In this document: positions 23,748 through 36,059 of the stretch, piece after piece
Position numbering within the stretch: position 1 is the first letter of the stretch
How the letters are laid out: every line of letters starts with the position of its first letter
Source: Cliona cf. orientalis
Lineage: Eukaryota; Porifera; Demospongiae; Clionaida; Clionaidae
Direction of reading: 5' to 3'
DNA length: 64,000 nt
Assembly (NCBI GenBank): GCA_963930775.1
Contig: OZ005697.1
Span: 8,516,292-8,580,291, forward strand
Program-made: the position numbers and the translations under genes
The notes under the pieces: model-generated
Told to the model about the DNA's origin: nothing
Database searches by the model: none
The model's input: the letters and a program-made list of their open reading frames with translations, nothing else

Positions 23748-24361
23748 TTTATATGCAATGAAAGCAAGATGTTATTATTATTATTATAGTACAGCTATAA
23801 TAATAATAAATCGGGGCAAGCTTGAACGAGCCCACATTAATCAGTACTACAAGAAAACTGGTACCGCTGTACTTTTACGTCATCCACATGTTCGCTAGCT
23901 CACACAAGAAAATTTTCTACAGCAACAAGGCTATGGTCTGGGTGCTAGGGCTACGCTATAATCTAATTTCTGTAGCTAATGCTACAAGTCCAAGCTAGCT
24001 ATAGTTGCCCACTGAGACAATTCTGCACACCCATGATATACTGGGAATGAAGCATGCATATAGTCGCTACACAAACGGACCTACAGTTCTGACCAATCCT
24101 GCTGAGCTTTGTAGTGCGGACTTTCTCTCCGCCCGCGTCGTGCGTTCATAGCAACCGGGCGCATCCAAGACGCGTATATCCATGCCCTCATGTAATGACA
24201 CAGACTATATAAGAAAATTGTCGCTCTGAAAAATATTTTTCGTTGTATATAATATAAATAGTATAATAACATCATGTATGTAAAACTTGTAACAGTTGCA
24301 GATCATGCTATACAGTATTGTAGATATATACATGCAATTTCTCTTGTCCCTTAATTAATTT

Positions 24362-25407
24362 TCAAAGGCCACATTGATTAAGAGCTGGTGGTAGCAGGCA
24401 CACCACAAATACTTCAAAATCTGAAACACATGCTCGATCAAATGTACTACAGCCTGTGACTCCAAATCCATATGTTACTATGGAATGATTGTTGCTAAAG
24501 ATATTGTTTCCGACATCGGATGCTTGGATGAAGGCCTTTCCAAACTGGAAGCTGTCCTCTTCATGTGTGATTAACTGGCAGATTGGACCAATCTGATTAT
24601 ATCGATAGCATGGAAATATAGTTTCCAGATTGATAAAGATAATGGCTGTATTGCCTCCTGAATGGCTGGAGTAATTGGGACGATAGGCCAGAACATTTGA
24701 AGTATAATTGTCTGAAACGTTGTAAATTTGCAGTGAAGATATGTAGTCCTGCACAGCTAGAGTTGAGATATTGACTGACCTCAGCCAGATTTCTCTTGGG
24801 GCTTCAAAGCCAGTAGCAATGTATGCTATTTTCATCACTGTAACCAGTTTAAAAGGAAAGTCTTAGATTATTACAGTATATAGCTACGTATAATATTATT
24901 ATTATGATAATTAATGCAGCATAGCGTAGTTGCAAACATAGCCACTTTAAATGTATTTCAGTGAACCAATGTTACAAAGCTGAAAGTAGCTACTGTAACA
25001 GGCCTTTTTTTAATATGGAGATGAGCATATGTTAACATACCTGGTTGGCTTAAAAGCTTAGAAATTGATACATCGTGAACATCAGCTGTAGCACTGATTG
25101 CTGTCATTCTTTCATCAACTGTGGCACTGAGAGCACTGACTGTGGAATTAACTGTTGCTATCTTAGTATCAACTGTGTCACTGAGAGTATTAAGTATAGT
25201 ATTGACAGTGGTGGCTATACTTCTTTCAAGTGTTGTAGTGAATTCTGCTACCAAGGTACTGAACGTAACATTGATTCTTTCGTCAATCAATTGGCTTAAG
25301 ACTTCAATGTTACTGAGTATACACTCATCAGCGCTGGCATAACTAGGTTCATTAGCAATAATTATGAAGGCAACAAGGATAGACATAACTGGGATGAAGT
25401 TTGCCAT
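24362..25407 (-). CDS. Family A secreted stalk-and-head protein (two exons)
   Basis: Exon 1 is 25407-25041 and exon 2 is 24837-24362, phase-1 intron of 203 bp, giving 280 residues. A signal peptide (MANFIPVMSILVAFIIIANE) is followed by ECILSNIEVLSQLIDERINV, a stalk with N-x-T/S units, and a head with SGGNTAIIFINLE and six cysteines ending NQCGL. All splice signals are canonical and there is no internal stop. The head has several glycosylation sites (NVSDNYTS). Function unknown; the start codon matches its paralogues. Confidence 0.78.
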
Positions 25408-25624
25408 CGTAATCCACTAGACTAATAGTGCATGCCACATGCATGTACAATAGATGTTTTATTAGAAGAACATGTACATGTAATATCTAGTAGCTAGATA
25501 CAATAATTATACATCCACATACCGTATTTCTTCTAAAAATTCGGCCCTTCTAATTATTCGGCACCCTTTACCGAATGATTGAAAATAATCCCTAATTTTC
25601 GGAAAAGGTCGTCACGCGTAATAT

Positions 25625-25745
25625 TATAGAGAGCTAGGGATGAAACGAGTTCAAACAAATCGCAGGATATCACCTCCTTTGAATGCAGTTTGTTTCACCA
25701 TGGTTCTTAACTTAGTAAACATTTGCTTTGCCTATTGCTGTGTGG
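25625..25745 (-). promoter_or_regulatory. Conserved 5' flank of the family A gene at 24362-25407
   Basis: Same block as upstream of the other copies, but 220-340 bp from the ATG because about 100 bp (near 25510-25615, with AATTCGG strings) is inserted between block and gene. If the block is a promoter, the distance is not critical. Confidence 0.3.
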
Positions 25746-25899
25746 TTATGAAATCTTTTTTGTGACGCTTGATGTGTGTATATAGACTCTTGGAGAGAAT
25801 GATATATGTATGCTCTATGTAGCATAGCATTACATAATACATGCATATTAATCATTACAAACTAACATTATGATAGAGTAAATTTATTTCAGTGTGTCA

Positions 25900-26340
25900 T
25901 AATATTGAAGCTGAGAATGCCATGGGCCTGGGATGATAAGGCCGCTATAATTATCATACTAATACCTGGTTAGCGTAAAAAAAAGCTTATTAGCAATTGA
26001 TTTGTGAAAGAATAACTATAAGCCGAGAAGGGCAATTTCATTTGATACCACAACCAGCATCCCACATGCAAGCATGTCATGCCACATGCCACCAGTGAAC
26101 TACTAATTATGTGGAATGCAGCATGCGGAATCGGAATAAATTACGCTTCTCATCTTCCATACAAATAGCAGCTGCATTCATGCAGCCAACTGATTATAAT
26201 ATAGCTGTTACGGTAGACACCTTATCAAAAAATATACAAACATCATGCATGCAATAGTTTAGAAAAATCTAAATGTACGTTGCAAAATTAGATGCAGTTA
26301 TGAAAGATGCACATGCAATCTCTCTCGTCCCTTTGTAATT
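25900..26340. repeat. Duplicated spacer with vestigial family A pieces
   Basis: The string GCCATGGGCCTGGGATGATA near 25918 recurs near 27820 and, in altered form, near 1290; each is followed by a decayed exon-1-like end. This spacer was copied along with the genes. No intact gene. Confidence 0.45.
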
Positions 26341-26347
26341 AAAAAAT

Positions 26348-27330
26348 TCAGATGCCACATTGATCAAGAGCTGGTGGTAGCAGGCACACCAGAGCTACTT
26401 CAAAATCTGATACACACGCTTGGTCAAACGTACTACAGCCTGTGACTCCAAATCCGTATGTTGCAATGGCATAAACATAATGATCGCTAAAGATAACAAA
26501 ATGATTGCCGAGATCAGATGCTTGTATGAATGGCTGTCCAAACTGGAAGCTGCCCTCTTCAAAAGTGAATAACTGGCAGGCTGGAGCTACATGATTGTAT
26601 TGATAGCACAGAATTACTCTTTCCAGATTGACAAAGAGAATGGCTGTATTGCCTCCTGCATGGCTGGAATGGTTGGGACGATAGGCCAGATCAACTGAAG
26701 TATAACTGTCCGAAACATTGTGAATTTCCAGTGAAGATATGTAGTCCTGCACAACTTGTGTTGAGCTGTTGATCAAACTCAGTCTAACCGTCCTTGGGGT
26801 TCCAGTTAAAGCAATGTGCAATATTTTCACCACTGTTTAATAAAAGGCATTGATACTATGCAGCTATAATGATTATAAGTAAGAATGATACATAATAATT
26901 ATTATTAAAAAGCTGAAAGTAGCTACAGGCCTTCATGGAGATGAGGGTCCAATATAATAATATACTTAGTAATACCTGGTTGGCTTAAAAGATTAGAAAT
27001 TGTTGCACCATGAGCACCAACTGTAGCTCCAACTGTTGCTATTCTTTCATCAATTGCAGCTGAGTCAGACTCAACTCTTGATATTTTATCATCAACTGTG
27101 GCACTAAAAGCATTAAGTGTAGCATTGACACTTGCAGCTATACTTTTTTCAATCGTTGCTGTGAATTCTGCTATCAAGGCATTGACTGTAGCATTGATTC
27201 TTTCGTCGATGAATTGGCTTAAGATTTCAATGTTACTGAGTGTACACTCACTGGCATAACAGCGTACATTAGCAATAACTATGAAGACAGCAAAGAGAGT
27301 CACAGCTGGAATGAAGTTTGCCATTGTCAT
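26348..27330 (-). CDS. Family A secreted stalk-and-head protein (two exons)
   Basis: Exon 1 is 27330-26976 and exon 2 is 26832-26348, phase-1 intron of 143 bp, 279 residues if translation starts at MTMANF (a second in-frame ATG at 27324 is equally possible). Signal peptide, CTLSNIEILSQFIDERINAT, then a stalk with AASVNATLNAFSATVDD-type repeats. The head is VVKILHIALTG...SHAGGNTAILFVNLE...ACQLFTFEEGSFQFGQ...GCSTFDQACVSDFEVALVC...DQCGI. It is very close to the copy at 28251-29298, indicating recent duplication. Unknown function; should be secreted. Confidence 0.78.
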
Positions 27331-27429
27331 CCACTAGTGCCAAGATAGACGTAGCGCATGCAATACCATGCATTTAGTAGCTACATAGATGCAATAATTG
27401 TCCATGGACATACACTATATACATGTATG

Positions 27430-27535
27430 ATATGTAAAGAAATTCAAAGTGAATTTCAGGATATCACCTTCTTTGAATGGAGTTTATTCAGCCATGGTTC
27501 TAAACTTTAGCAATTATTTGCTTTGCTATGCCTAA
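27430..27535 (-). promoter_or_regulatory. Conserved 5' flank of the family A gene at 26348-27330
   Basis: Contains the shared block (ATCACCTTCTTTGAATGGAG on the plus strand) 100-205 bp upstream of the start codon. Confidence 0.33.
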
Positions 27536-28250
27536 TGATTTTTTTCTACTTGTATGCATGTATAGACTCTTTCATCCCATAATGTAGAGCCCAGAAATCG
27601 TGAATTGCTGTGTGTTAGTCTTTTTTGTGACGCTTGATCATGATTTGTGTACAATATACTATAGACTCTTGAGGCCAATGATTGCAATGTCATAATGTCA
27701 CCCTCTATAAACTATGTATAGCATACTGGTATTACAATAATATGCACATTACAACCTTGTAGCCTCATCCCCAGGCTTTTCAATATACAATGGATTTTCA
27801 GTGTCATATTGAAGCTGAAAATGCCATGGGCCTGGGATGATAAGGCCGCTATAATATTATTAAAACTTACCTGATTGGATATGTATACTAGCTTATAGCT
27901 ACCTGGAAGCCTACAAGTGCAATTTCTTCCGATTCTGCATCCAGCACCCTGCATTCCGCATAGCTACTTTAATAGTAGTTCACTAGTACTGGCATGGATG
28001 CGGGATGCAGATTGTGTAATCAAACGAAATTGCCCTTCTCCGCGCCATACTTCTCAACTTACATAATTATAGCTATAATTCTTTCACCAACTGTACATGT
28101 GGCATTGAGAGTACTGATTGTTACTGTAGATACATTATCAAAGTGCAATAGTTCAGAAATTAAAAATGTTACAATCTAATGAGAACTACATGCAGTTATG
28201 AAAGATACACGTACAATCTCTCTCATCCTTTAATTTGTAATTAAAAAAAT

Positions 28251-29298
28251 TCAGATGCCACATCGGTCATGAGCTGGTGGTAGCAGGCACACCAGGGCTG
28301 CTTCAAAATCTGATACACACGCTCGATCAAATGTATTGCAGCCTGTGACTCCAAATCCGTATGTTGCAATATTCTGAGAACTGCTGAAGATGCGAAAATG
28401 ATTTCCAATATCAGATGCTTGGATGAATGCCTTTCCAAATTGAAAGCTGTTCTCTTCAAAGGTAAACAATTGGCAGGCTGAACCCATCAGATTCTGATTA
28501 TGTTGATAGCATGGAATTACAGTTTCCAGATTGACAAAGAGAATGGCTGTATTGCCTCCTGAATGGCTGGAGTAATTGGGACGATAGGCCAGATCATTTG
28601 AAGTATAACTGTCCGAAACATTGTGAATTTCCAGTGAAGATATGTAGTCCTGCACAACTTGTGTTGAGCTGTTGATCAGACTCAGTCTAACCGTCCTTGG
28701 GGTTCCAGTTAAAGCAATGTGCAATATTTTCACCACTGTTTAATAAAAGGCAAGATAATAATAATAAGATAAATGGTACAGCTAATAGTATAATAATATA
28801 TTATAAGCAGTAACGATACATAATTACTGCGAACTCAGCTAAGCCTCTTTCCTATGCAGGCTTTTAACGTATTCAGTGTTAAAAAGCAGAAAGTAGCTAC
28901 AGGCCTTCATGAAGATGAGGATTCAACATAATAGTAATACCTGGTTGGCTTAAAAGATTAGAAATTGATGCACCATGAGCACCAACTGTAGTTCCAATTG
29001 TTGCTATTCTTTCATCCATTGTGGCTGAGTCAGGCTCAGCAACTCTTGATATTTTATCTTTAATTGTGGCACTAAAAGTATCAAGTGTAGCATCAACACT
29101 TGCCGCTATATTATTTTCAAGTGTTGCAGTGAACTCTGCTACCAAGGTACTGACTGTAGCATTGATTCTTTTATCAATGAATCGGCTTAAGATTTCAATA
29201 TTACTGAGTGTACACTCACTGGCATAACAGCGTACATTAGCAATAACTATGAAGACAGCAAAGAGAGTCACAGCTTGAATGAAATTTGCCATTGTCAT
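28251..29298 (-). CDS. Family A secreted stalk-and-head protein (two exons)
   Basis: Exon 1 is 29298-28941 and exon 2 is 28735-28251, phase-1 intron of 205 bp, 280 residues. The signal peptide region (MTMANFIQAVTLFAVF) is nearly identical to the neighbouring copy. The stalk has ASVDATLDTFSATIKDKI-type heptads. The head has SGGNTAILFVNLETVIPCY, QLFTFEENSFQFGKAF, TGCNTFDRACVSDFE and a final CGI. No disabling change is seen. Secreted, probably oligomeric, function unknown. Confidence 0.78.
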
Positions 29299-29377
29299 CC
29301 ACTAGTGCCAAGATAGACGTAGCTATTACTAGCTAGAAGAACATGCATGCATCCAGTACATATACATGTTTATTATA

Positions 29378-29490
29378 GAGAGGGATGAAACGTGGAGCTC
29401 AAAGTGAATTACAGGATATCACCTCCTTTGAATGGAGTTTATTCAGTCATGGTTCCAAATTTAAGCAAATATTTGCTTTACAGCTAATGA
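29378..29490 (-). promoter_or_regulatory. Conserved 5' flank of the family A gene at 28251-29298
   Basis: Same block as at 3590-3700, 80-190 bp upstream of the ATG, including ATCACCTCCTTTGAATGGAG and AGCAAATATTTGC on the plus strand. Confidence 0.35.
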
Positions 29491-30102
29491 TTTTTTTTCT
29501 ATTTATGCATGTATAGACTCTTTCAGAAGGCCAATTTCCACATTCACACTTTGCGGAGACTCCCTCCCACATTAAATTTTTGTGGGCCCACAATCTGCGG
29601 GTGCGAAAATTGCCCTTCTGACTCGGCTTCCATACTGACAAACTCACTGCAGCACTCAAACAAAAGCTATATTATAGGTACATTACGGTATAGCAACTTA
29701 AAGGATAGTCACGCAGTAGCTAGGATGATATTCACCATGTATTGCAATCAACAGGCTAAGGTGATATGTTCTTGACATAATAATATTATTATCATTATAG
29801 GCATGCATGCTTGCATGCGTATACAATGTCATGCTGTATGGAATTATGGCTACTGAAGCTTGGAACCATAGCTTAATAATCTCAGTCACTCTCTTTGAAC
29901 TAGCTGGATACTCATTCCCTATCCATAAAGAACAAATTTATGCAGACAAAATAATTATTGATGATAATTAAAGACAAACATGGTGCACGCACACAATGAT
30001 CATTAATAATAATTATTGGTTAAAATAATAATAATATTATTATACATCTCTGGCAAATCGAACCAAGGGTATAAGCCCTTGCAATGCCATTGAGTGAACT
30101 TG
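29491..30102. other. Spacer between family A array and RTK4
   Basis: AT-rich spacer; ATT and ATA microsatellites near 29780 and 30010-30045. No gene is supported. Confidence 0.4.
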
Positions 30103-33100
30103 TTAATATTGATTGTTGAAAGCACTGACATAGATATAGTCGGTCATGCCTTGGAGGTCTTTGCCAATACTCTGCACCAGTTCCGAAAATCCTGGGCGGA
30201 GTTCAGAGTCCTCTTCCCAACACCTCATCATCATGGCATACCTGTAGGCAAGCAGCAAATCATTACAAAGTTACTAGCTATAAGTACATAATTAGGTCTC
30301 CTTGCAATTATAATATTATTTAGTGTTAAAAATGTATAGCTTGCTTATTAGCTAGTTATATTGTGTGGATTATTAATTTTATAATTTTAGGATCTGATAT
30401 TAAACAGCTATAGCTAAACACCATTGACATACATTTGGTCACTGCACGCAGTGCTGTCTGGTTTGTAGAGCCTCAGGCCATTACTAATTTCCCTTGCCAG
30501 AGCCATTAATTAATTGGGTGTACTCCTGGATAGGGAACTGTGCCAGCAGTGAAGATTTCCCAACAGGTCACTCCATAAGACCACTATGGCAGTGTTGGAA
30601 TTAAAATTTATCTGAAATGCATGGACTGCGAAAATATCATACCACTGCACATCAGTCTTTTCAGAAAAGATGCCATCATACAGACTCTCTGGAGCCATCC
30701 ATTTGACTGGAAGCTTGACGCTGACATCACTACGTTGTCTGAAGTAATCTTTAGACGCTGTCACTACTTCTGAGAGCCCAAAATCAGCTACTTTTATGAC
30801 CCAATTTTCATTGATCCTATTATTAATAATATATAGAGTGCATAGTTTAGTTTTTGGCATAAAAGATTTACATTTTCAATACAATGTCAGGTATATATAG
30901 AATAGTAGTTCACACGGCTTACATGCAATTTCTTGCAGCCAGATCTCTGTGAGTGATCTTCATGATACTCCATTCCTTTAGCAATCTGTAAGCACATGTC
31001 CATGAGCTGCTTCTGTACTTTGCACACCTAAAAATAAGGTAAAGAAACTTCATGAAGGAAGTGCCAAAGTGCGATTGCAGGAAGCTGGCTGTTTGGCCTA
31101 ATTGGGCCTCTTCAGTGCAGCAGTTCAGTATACCTCAACATGCAGAGGACCTAGTAAGGCACCAAGACACTTAAACAAGCTAAAAGCTCCCCAAAATTTC
31201 TTTTGTATTCACAGCCCGAAGTAGGCTCTGAACCACCCATAAGTAGCTACTGTTGTATGCATGGTTGGTTACCCAAAGGTACTATAATAATATTATATTA
31301 AAGCTTTCACTAACAATCTCATCCTCTGTGTCAGAATTGGTGTAAAGCGTGGCTCTGCTATTCTTGATATACGAAAGGAGACTACCATTTTCCATAAACG
31401 GCAAAATGATGTAAGGGGAGGGGGCAGCATCGAGACATAATCCAATTAAAGAGATGACATTTGGGTGGTCAAATTTATACATCAATACGCTCTCCCTGAT
31501 TAAGTCTTCAGTGTCATCTTTAGTGAAAGAACCTGCAAGCATTTCAATATAATATGCATATGCACACTGCATATAATTTTTATGACAGTTACTGTAGCTA
31601 TAGATATTATTATGCATGCATGTGTATACTTTATTCAAAGCATGGAAGTGATTTTAATGAACTATAGCTACAGTATTATTATAAAGCTCTCCTTCGTTCC
31701 ATAAGTTTTATATTATACCTTTCAGTGATTTGATGGCAACTTTGATAGTTTGTTTTACAATCTCTCTCTTCATCATGCTAACAGGCCCTGATTTTGTGAC
31801 AGAAATGTGTGCTCTTTCCACTACTACTTCCTTCTGAAACTTTCCCTCATAGACATGACTGAATTCTCCTGCATAAATTTTTTATTACGAGTAGCTATCA
31901 TGGTAATATTAAAATAGACAATTCAAGTACACTATCAATAATTATGGAAGGACCTGTATGTAATTAAATTTCCTAGGTGTACCTTCTCCAATGATATTCA
32001 TGACTTGTATGTCTGTTCGTTGTATAAGTAGTTCTTTAATATTTGCCTCTGATTTCTCAGTCGTCTCTATTGCTATTGCCCCCCAATGCTTCTTTATATT
32101 GTTTATAGCATCCAAAGTTTCCATTTCTTCAGACACTTTGTTGCTGCAAAATAATATTGTATAATTATTAAGTATAGCTGCCGTATCATAGACATTGTCA
32201 CACACCAAATTTAAGTGCATGTATAACAATGTATACATGTATATACTATAATATTATAGTGGAGCAGTAGATTATCTTATGACAATGCACGTGTGTTGAC
32301 TAAGACATCCTTAAGCAGAGTATGTCATTGATCGCATGGGCCTACTAGTAGGTTGTAATTAAGTCCATGCATGACTCCATGCCATGCAGAGTGTAGCTAT
32401 AATCTTACCTCAGTATGAAGTTGTTAATTATATCCATTGTACTTTGGGAGTCACCTTTTTTCTTTCGTTGTCGTCGACGATAGTAATACCAGGTTATGAG
32501 TGCACCAACCAGTAGCAGAGCTAGAGCTGGCACACAAGCAGTTCCTGCTGCTAAAGCTCCCGTCAGTGTCGATGCATTACCAACAGCTATATTATTATAC
32601 ATAAAAAATAATATTATTATTATTGAGATTATTGCACGTGCCATAGCCTGCAACCCACACAGTATCACACATACACACTCGCACACATGTGCACCCCTCC
32701 CATGCAAAGCAAGCTTTAAATTAAGACTATAATAATATAGTCTTAAATTATTGCTGGAAATTTTAACTCAATGACATGTGATAGCTATACACTTAGTCAA
32801 GTATACTGTTAGGTATACTTTGAGATTTTCAGCGGGTCTTAATTGTGTGTCATGATAATGCATTATCACTGAGCTCGTGCGTGCAATAACTAGCCTCACG
32901 TCTGTCTCTTCCACATGAAAAATTATGAAAAATAACATGGGCCGGAGAGCCAAGAGTGAGGCAGCAGCTATGCAATGATAGCGCCATCCTTATACGTACA
33001 GCTACAAGCTAGTGCAGTGACATAATAATCACGACTGAAGCACAATAGCAATTCAGTGAACTCCGCCGCATTTGCAAAAGTTGCATGGCATAGATCCCTG

Positions 33101-34316
33101 ATCTAGTTGTGCTTGAGTGATCAAAATACCCGAAGATAAGTCAACACCTTGTCCACTGAACACGTACTGATCTGTCATAATATTATTTTGCTATTCGGTG
33201 CTTTATCGAACTGCAAATGGAATAGCCTCATTGATTCTAAGAAAACTTCAGTAGCTATACATGTACAGCTGCTATGAATATTAATGTAAGTACGTGACAG
33301 ATCCTTCATCAGACGTGCAAAGGCTATAATATTGTAAGTTTAACTTAGTCAACTGAAAGATAGTGATACTTTATCTTCATGTGTCATTAGCAACGATAAC
33401 TCACTATCAAAATAATATTATTATAATACAGTGACATCCCTATAGCTCATGTTTTCTTGCATGGGAGGAAGCATTCCCCTCTCCCAAATCAAACTACACA
33501 ATTATTTCCACCCCAAAGGCTGTGCCGCAAATCCCATAGTGCCACCCCCATGCATCACAATTAATAAAAAATTTAAAGGCAAGGCAACTTAACTTAATTG
33601 GTGCTTCTGAGCTCTCATTAAACACTTTGCCAAAAAATTTAATAGCCAAAGTTCCCACTATACAGTAAACTTTCCAGCGTAATACTTTTATTATACTAAC
33701 ACATAGCTATAATTATTACTTGCCTTTACGAGCTATTACAGTAAGTGTTGTTAATTTGTTGGCTTCTATTACTGAATGCTCGACATTCAGTCTGGCAGTG
33801 CACACGTACACTCCAGCATCCTCCAATCTGGCATCTTCAATTTTTAATGTAGACTCCGTTAAACTTAAGGTGTACTTGCTTTGTGCACAAATAGTATGCT
33901 ACATAAAATTATAGTATCAGTAGGTGAATTCAAATTAGCTATGGGAGTTGACATTGTACATATATAAGCGTGATCAGGAGGAACAATTACTCGATTGGAG
34001 GTTGAATTTCTAATAACTGTGGTGCTTCCGTTGGCGACTGATGCCCATTCAATAGAAGGCGCTGATGTTCTGCCATGGGCTACACAATTCAATTCAATAG
34101 TAGAGCTGGAATTCACTGTTTCATTGAATGTCACTAAAAGTACTACAACTTCATTTGACTCTGCAGGATTAAAGCCAAGACTCAAACATGATGACCTGAT
34201 CACGAGTGAAAATTCTACCTGAAGCACCTACCGATTAGTATTGTATCCAAGAGGAGCAGTTTCACTATACAAAAGAGCAGGGTGGCTTCGAATTCAAAGA
34301 AAAGCTGCATGATCAT
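30103..34316 (-). pseudogene. RTK4: single-Ig receptor tyrosine kinase with disabling lesions
   Basis: All eleven exons of the RTK1/RTK2 plan can be found: signal 34316-34232, Ig 34160-33991 and 33898-33724, transmembrane about 32588-32410, juxtamembrane 32144-31983, glycine loop 31868-31722, helix C 31530-31312, catalytic loop about 31027-30933, activation segment 30816-30653, C-lobe 30594-30433, end 30242-30103. Motifs include [28 protein letters not shown] and LRPGFSEL. Three lesions break the kinase: 8 bp (TTGCCAAT) missing before the HRDLAARN codons near 30965, five extra bases at the activation-exon donor near 30650, and an 8-bp TTAATTAA insertion with a stop near 30510. The third Ig exon uses a GC donor. 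The extracellular and transmembrane parts are open, so a kinase-dead or truncated receptor remains conceivable. Confidence 0.7.
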
Positions 34317-34585
34317 ACAGTCCAGCACACCTTGAGAAATTAATGACAATAGCAGTTAAACTTGCGCGCAATCAAATGAGGCCGAGTGGGTGTGGCTATA
34401 ATACGTGAGCGCATGTGGAAATTTGGGCCTTCTAGTGTCCATGGTCCCAACAGGAAATCATAGCACAACTGGAGCAATGCCTTATTGATCAGTACATACA
34501 GTGTTGGCAAGGAGAACTCAGGGACTCACAGCAGACAGGTGGAGGCCTACGGTATTCCTCGGCGTCTGGAACTGCATAAACACAT
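34317..34585. other. 5' flank of RTK4
   Basis: Spacer upstream of the RTK4 signal exon; no gene and no clear promoter motif. Confidence 0.35.
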
Positions 34586-34639
34586 TGGGCTATTCCAGTT
34601 AATAAAGATACACCCCCATGGAAGAACACTATCACGTTT

Positions 34640-35095
34640 CCCCCCATGACAATAATTAAAACCACCTAAACACCCTCAAGACTAATTTATGGGCACACTT
34701 ACCCTGATGACAACTTAATTGAAGCCACTTCACCCCCTCAAGACGTCATTATGAATACACTGGGTACCCTCCGGACTAATTATGGGTATATATATTATAC
34801 ATTTACCCTCATGACAACTTAATTAAAGCCACTTCCCCCCGCCCCAGATATCATTATGAATACGCTGGGTACCCTCCGGACTAATTATGGGTATATATTA
34901 TTATGCATTTACCCTCATAAAGCCACTTCCCCCCCCCCCCCCCCCCCCCCCCCCCCAAGATGTCGTAATGACTACACTGGGTACCCTCCGGACTACTTAT
35001 GGGTACATTAATTTTACCCTGATGACAACTTATAATTAATTGAACCCCCAAGACGTCATAATGAATACACTGGATACCTTCCGGACTAATTATAC
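34640..35095. repeat. Minisatellite of ~110-120 bp units
   Basis: At least four partial copies of a unit with GGGTACCCTCCGGACTAATT, TTTACCCTCATGACAACTTA and AAGACGTCATTATGAATACA. One copy contains a run of 28 C (34929-34956). Subterminal tandem repeats beside an inverted repeat are common in transposons. Confidence 0.7.
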
Positions 35096-35393
35096 TCCCT
35101 TCACTGGTGAAATTAGCAGTGATGGCTATTTATTCCATAATATTATGATTACTATCTCAAGCATTTTTGAATTGACATTACAGTGTCCATAGGGCACTGA
35201 GAGGTAGTGTCCATAGGGAGCTGCTAAATGCATGATGTCTGGGGTATTACTCTTTAATTAGCAGTAACAATAAGGTAAGTGATACTGCAAAAACGGTAGG
35301 GGATTGCTATTGATGTGTCCGTGGCACAGCCGAGAGAATTAATGCATTAAGTATAATACAATAATATAGAACAGCACGACTGGTAGATTGTAA

Positions 35394-35460
35394 GCTATAC
35401 AAGACCTTAATTGGGGTGCACAAGATGCATGATCGAATACACCCCAGATAAGGTCTTGCA
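35394..35460. repeat. Imperfect hairpin
   Basis: Arms around GACCTTAATTGGGGTG and CACCCCAGATAAGGTC pair with two mismatches. It shares the AATTGGGGTGCA core with the perfect hairpin at 36433-36536, so both may come from one small family. Confidence 0.45.
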
Positions 35461-36059
35461 TACAACGTACTAGTTAAGCTTCTCATGACTCCTCTCATCA
35501 TTGGCCTACCCAGTGGCAGAGGATGATGGGGGGAGAGACGCAGTGGATGTATCACATGTCTACCACAATAGGGATCTATTAAAGGACTATCATGCAAGGG
35601 GGCACATGCCCCTGATGCCCCCCTGGTTGTGCCACCTATGCTACCCTATGTTTACCAATACCCCTCTGGTATCCAGTAATTCGCCTATAAGAACTTCTGT
35701 TGCTAGGCGATGGTCAACTACGTACGGTGTACTGTATAGTCCATAATAATATTGTATGTGGTATTATGTATCTAAGTGGGTATGTGGTGTTATGTTACTT
35801 GTCAATGAGTGTGTGAGGGGATACAATAAGTTATAGTTATATGGCAGGCAGGCCAATACAAGGCAGTGGCTGCCATATAACTGACTTGTTAGATCTTGAC
35901 ATAGGAATTTAATTAGTACCTATTAATTCTTTTATAATTATTGAACATGTTGCCCACAGTGTCACTGTGTACACCAACATTAACCTGTTTGAGACTCTAA
36001 TCTCTGTATTGGAGAATATTCTGCCACTATTTACCTTGGCAATTATGTGTTTGAGCTGT

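Noticed and set aside
34640-35095. CRISPR-like array
   Set aside because: Units are ~110 bp with variable repeats and no short-repeat/spacer pattern, and the DNA is eukaryotic.
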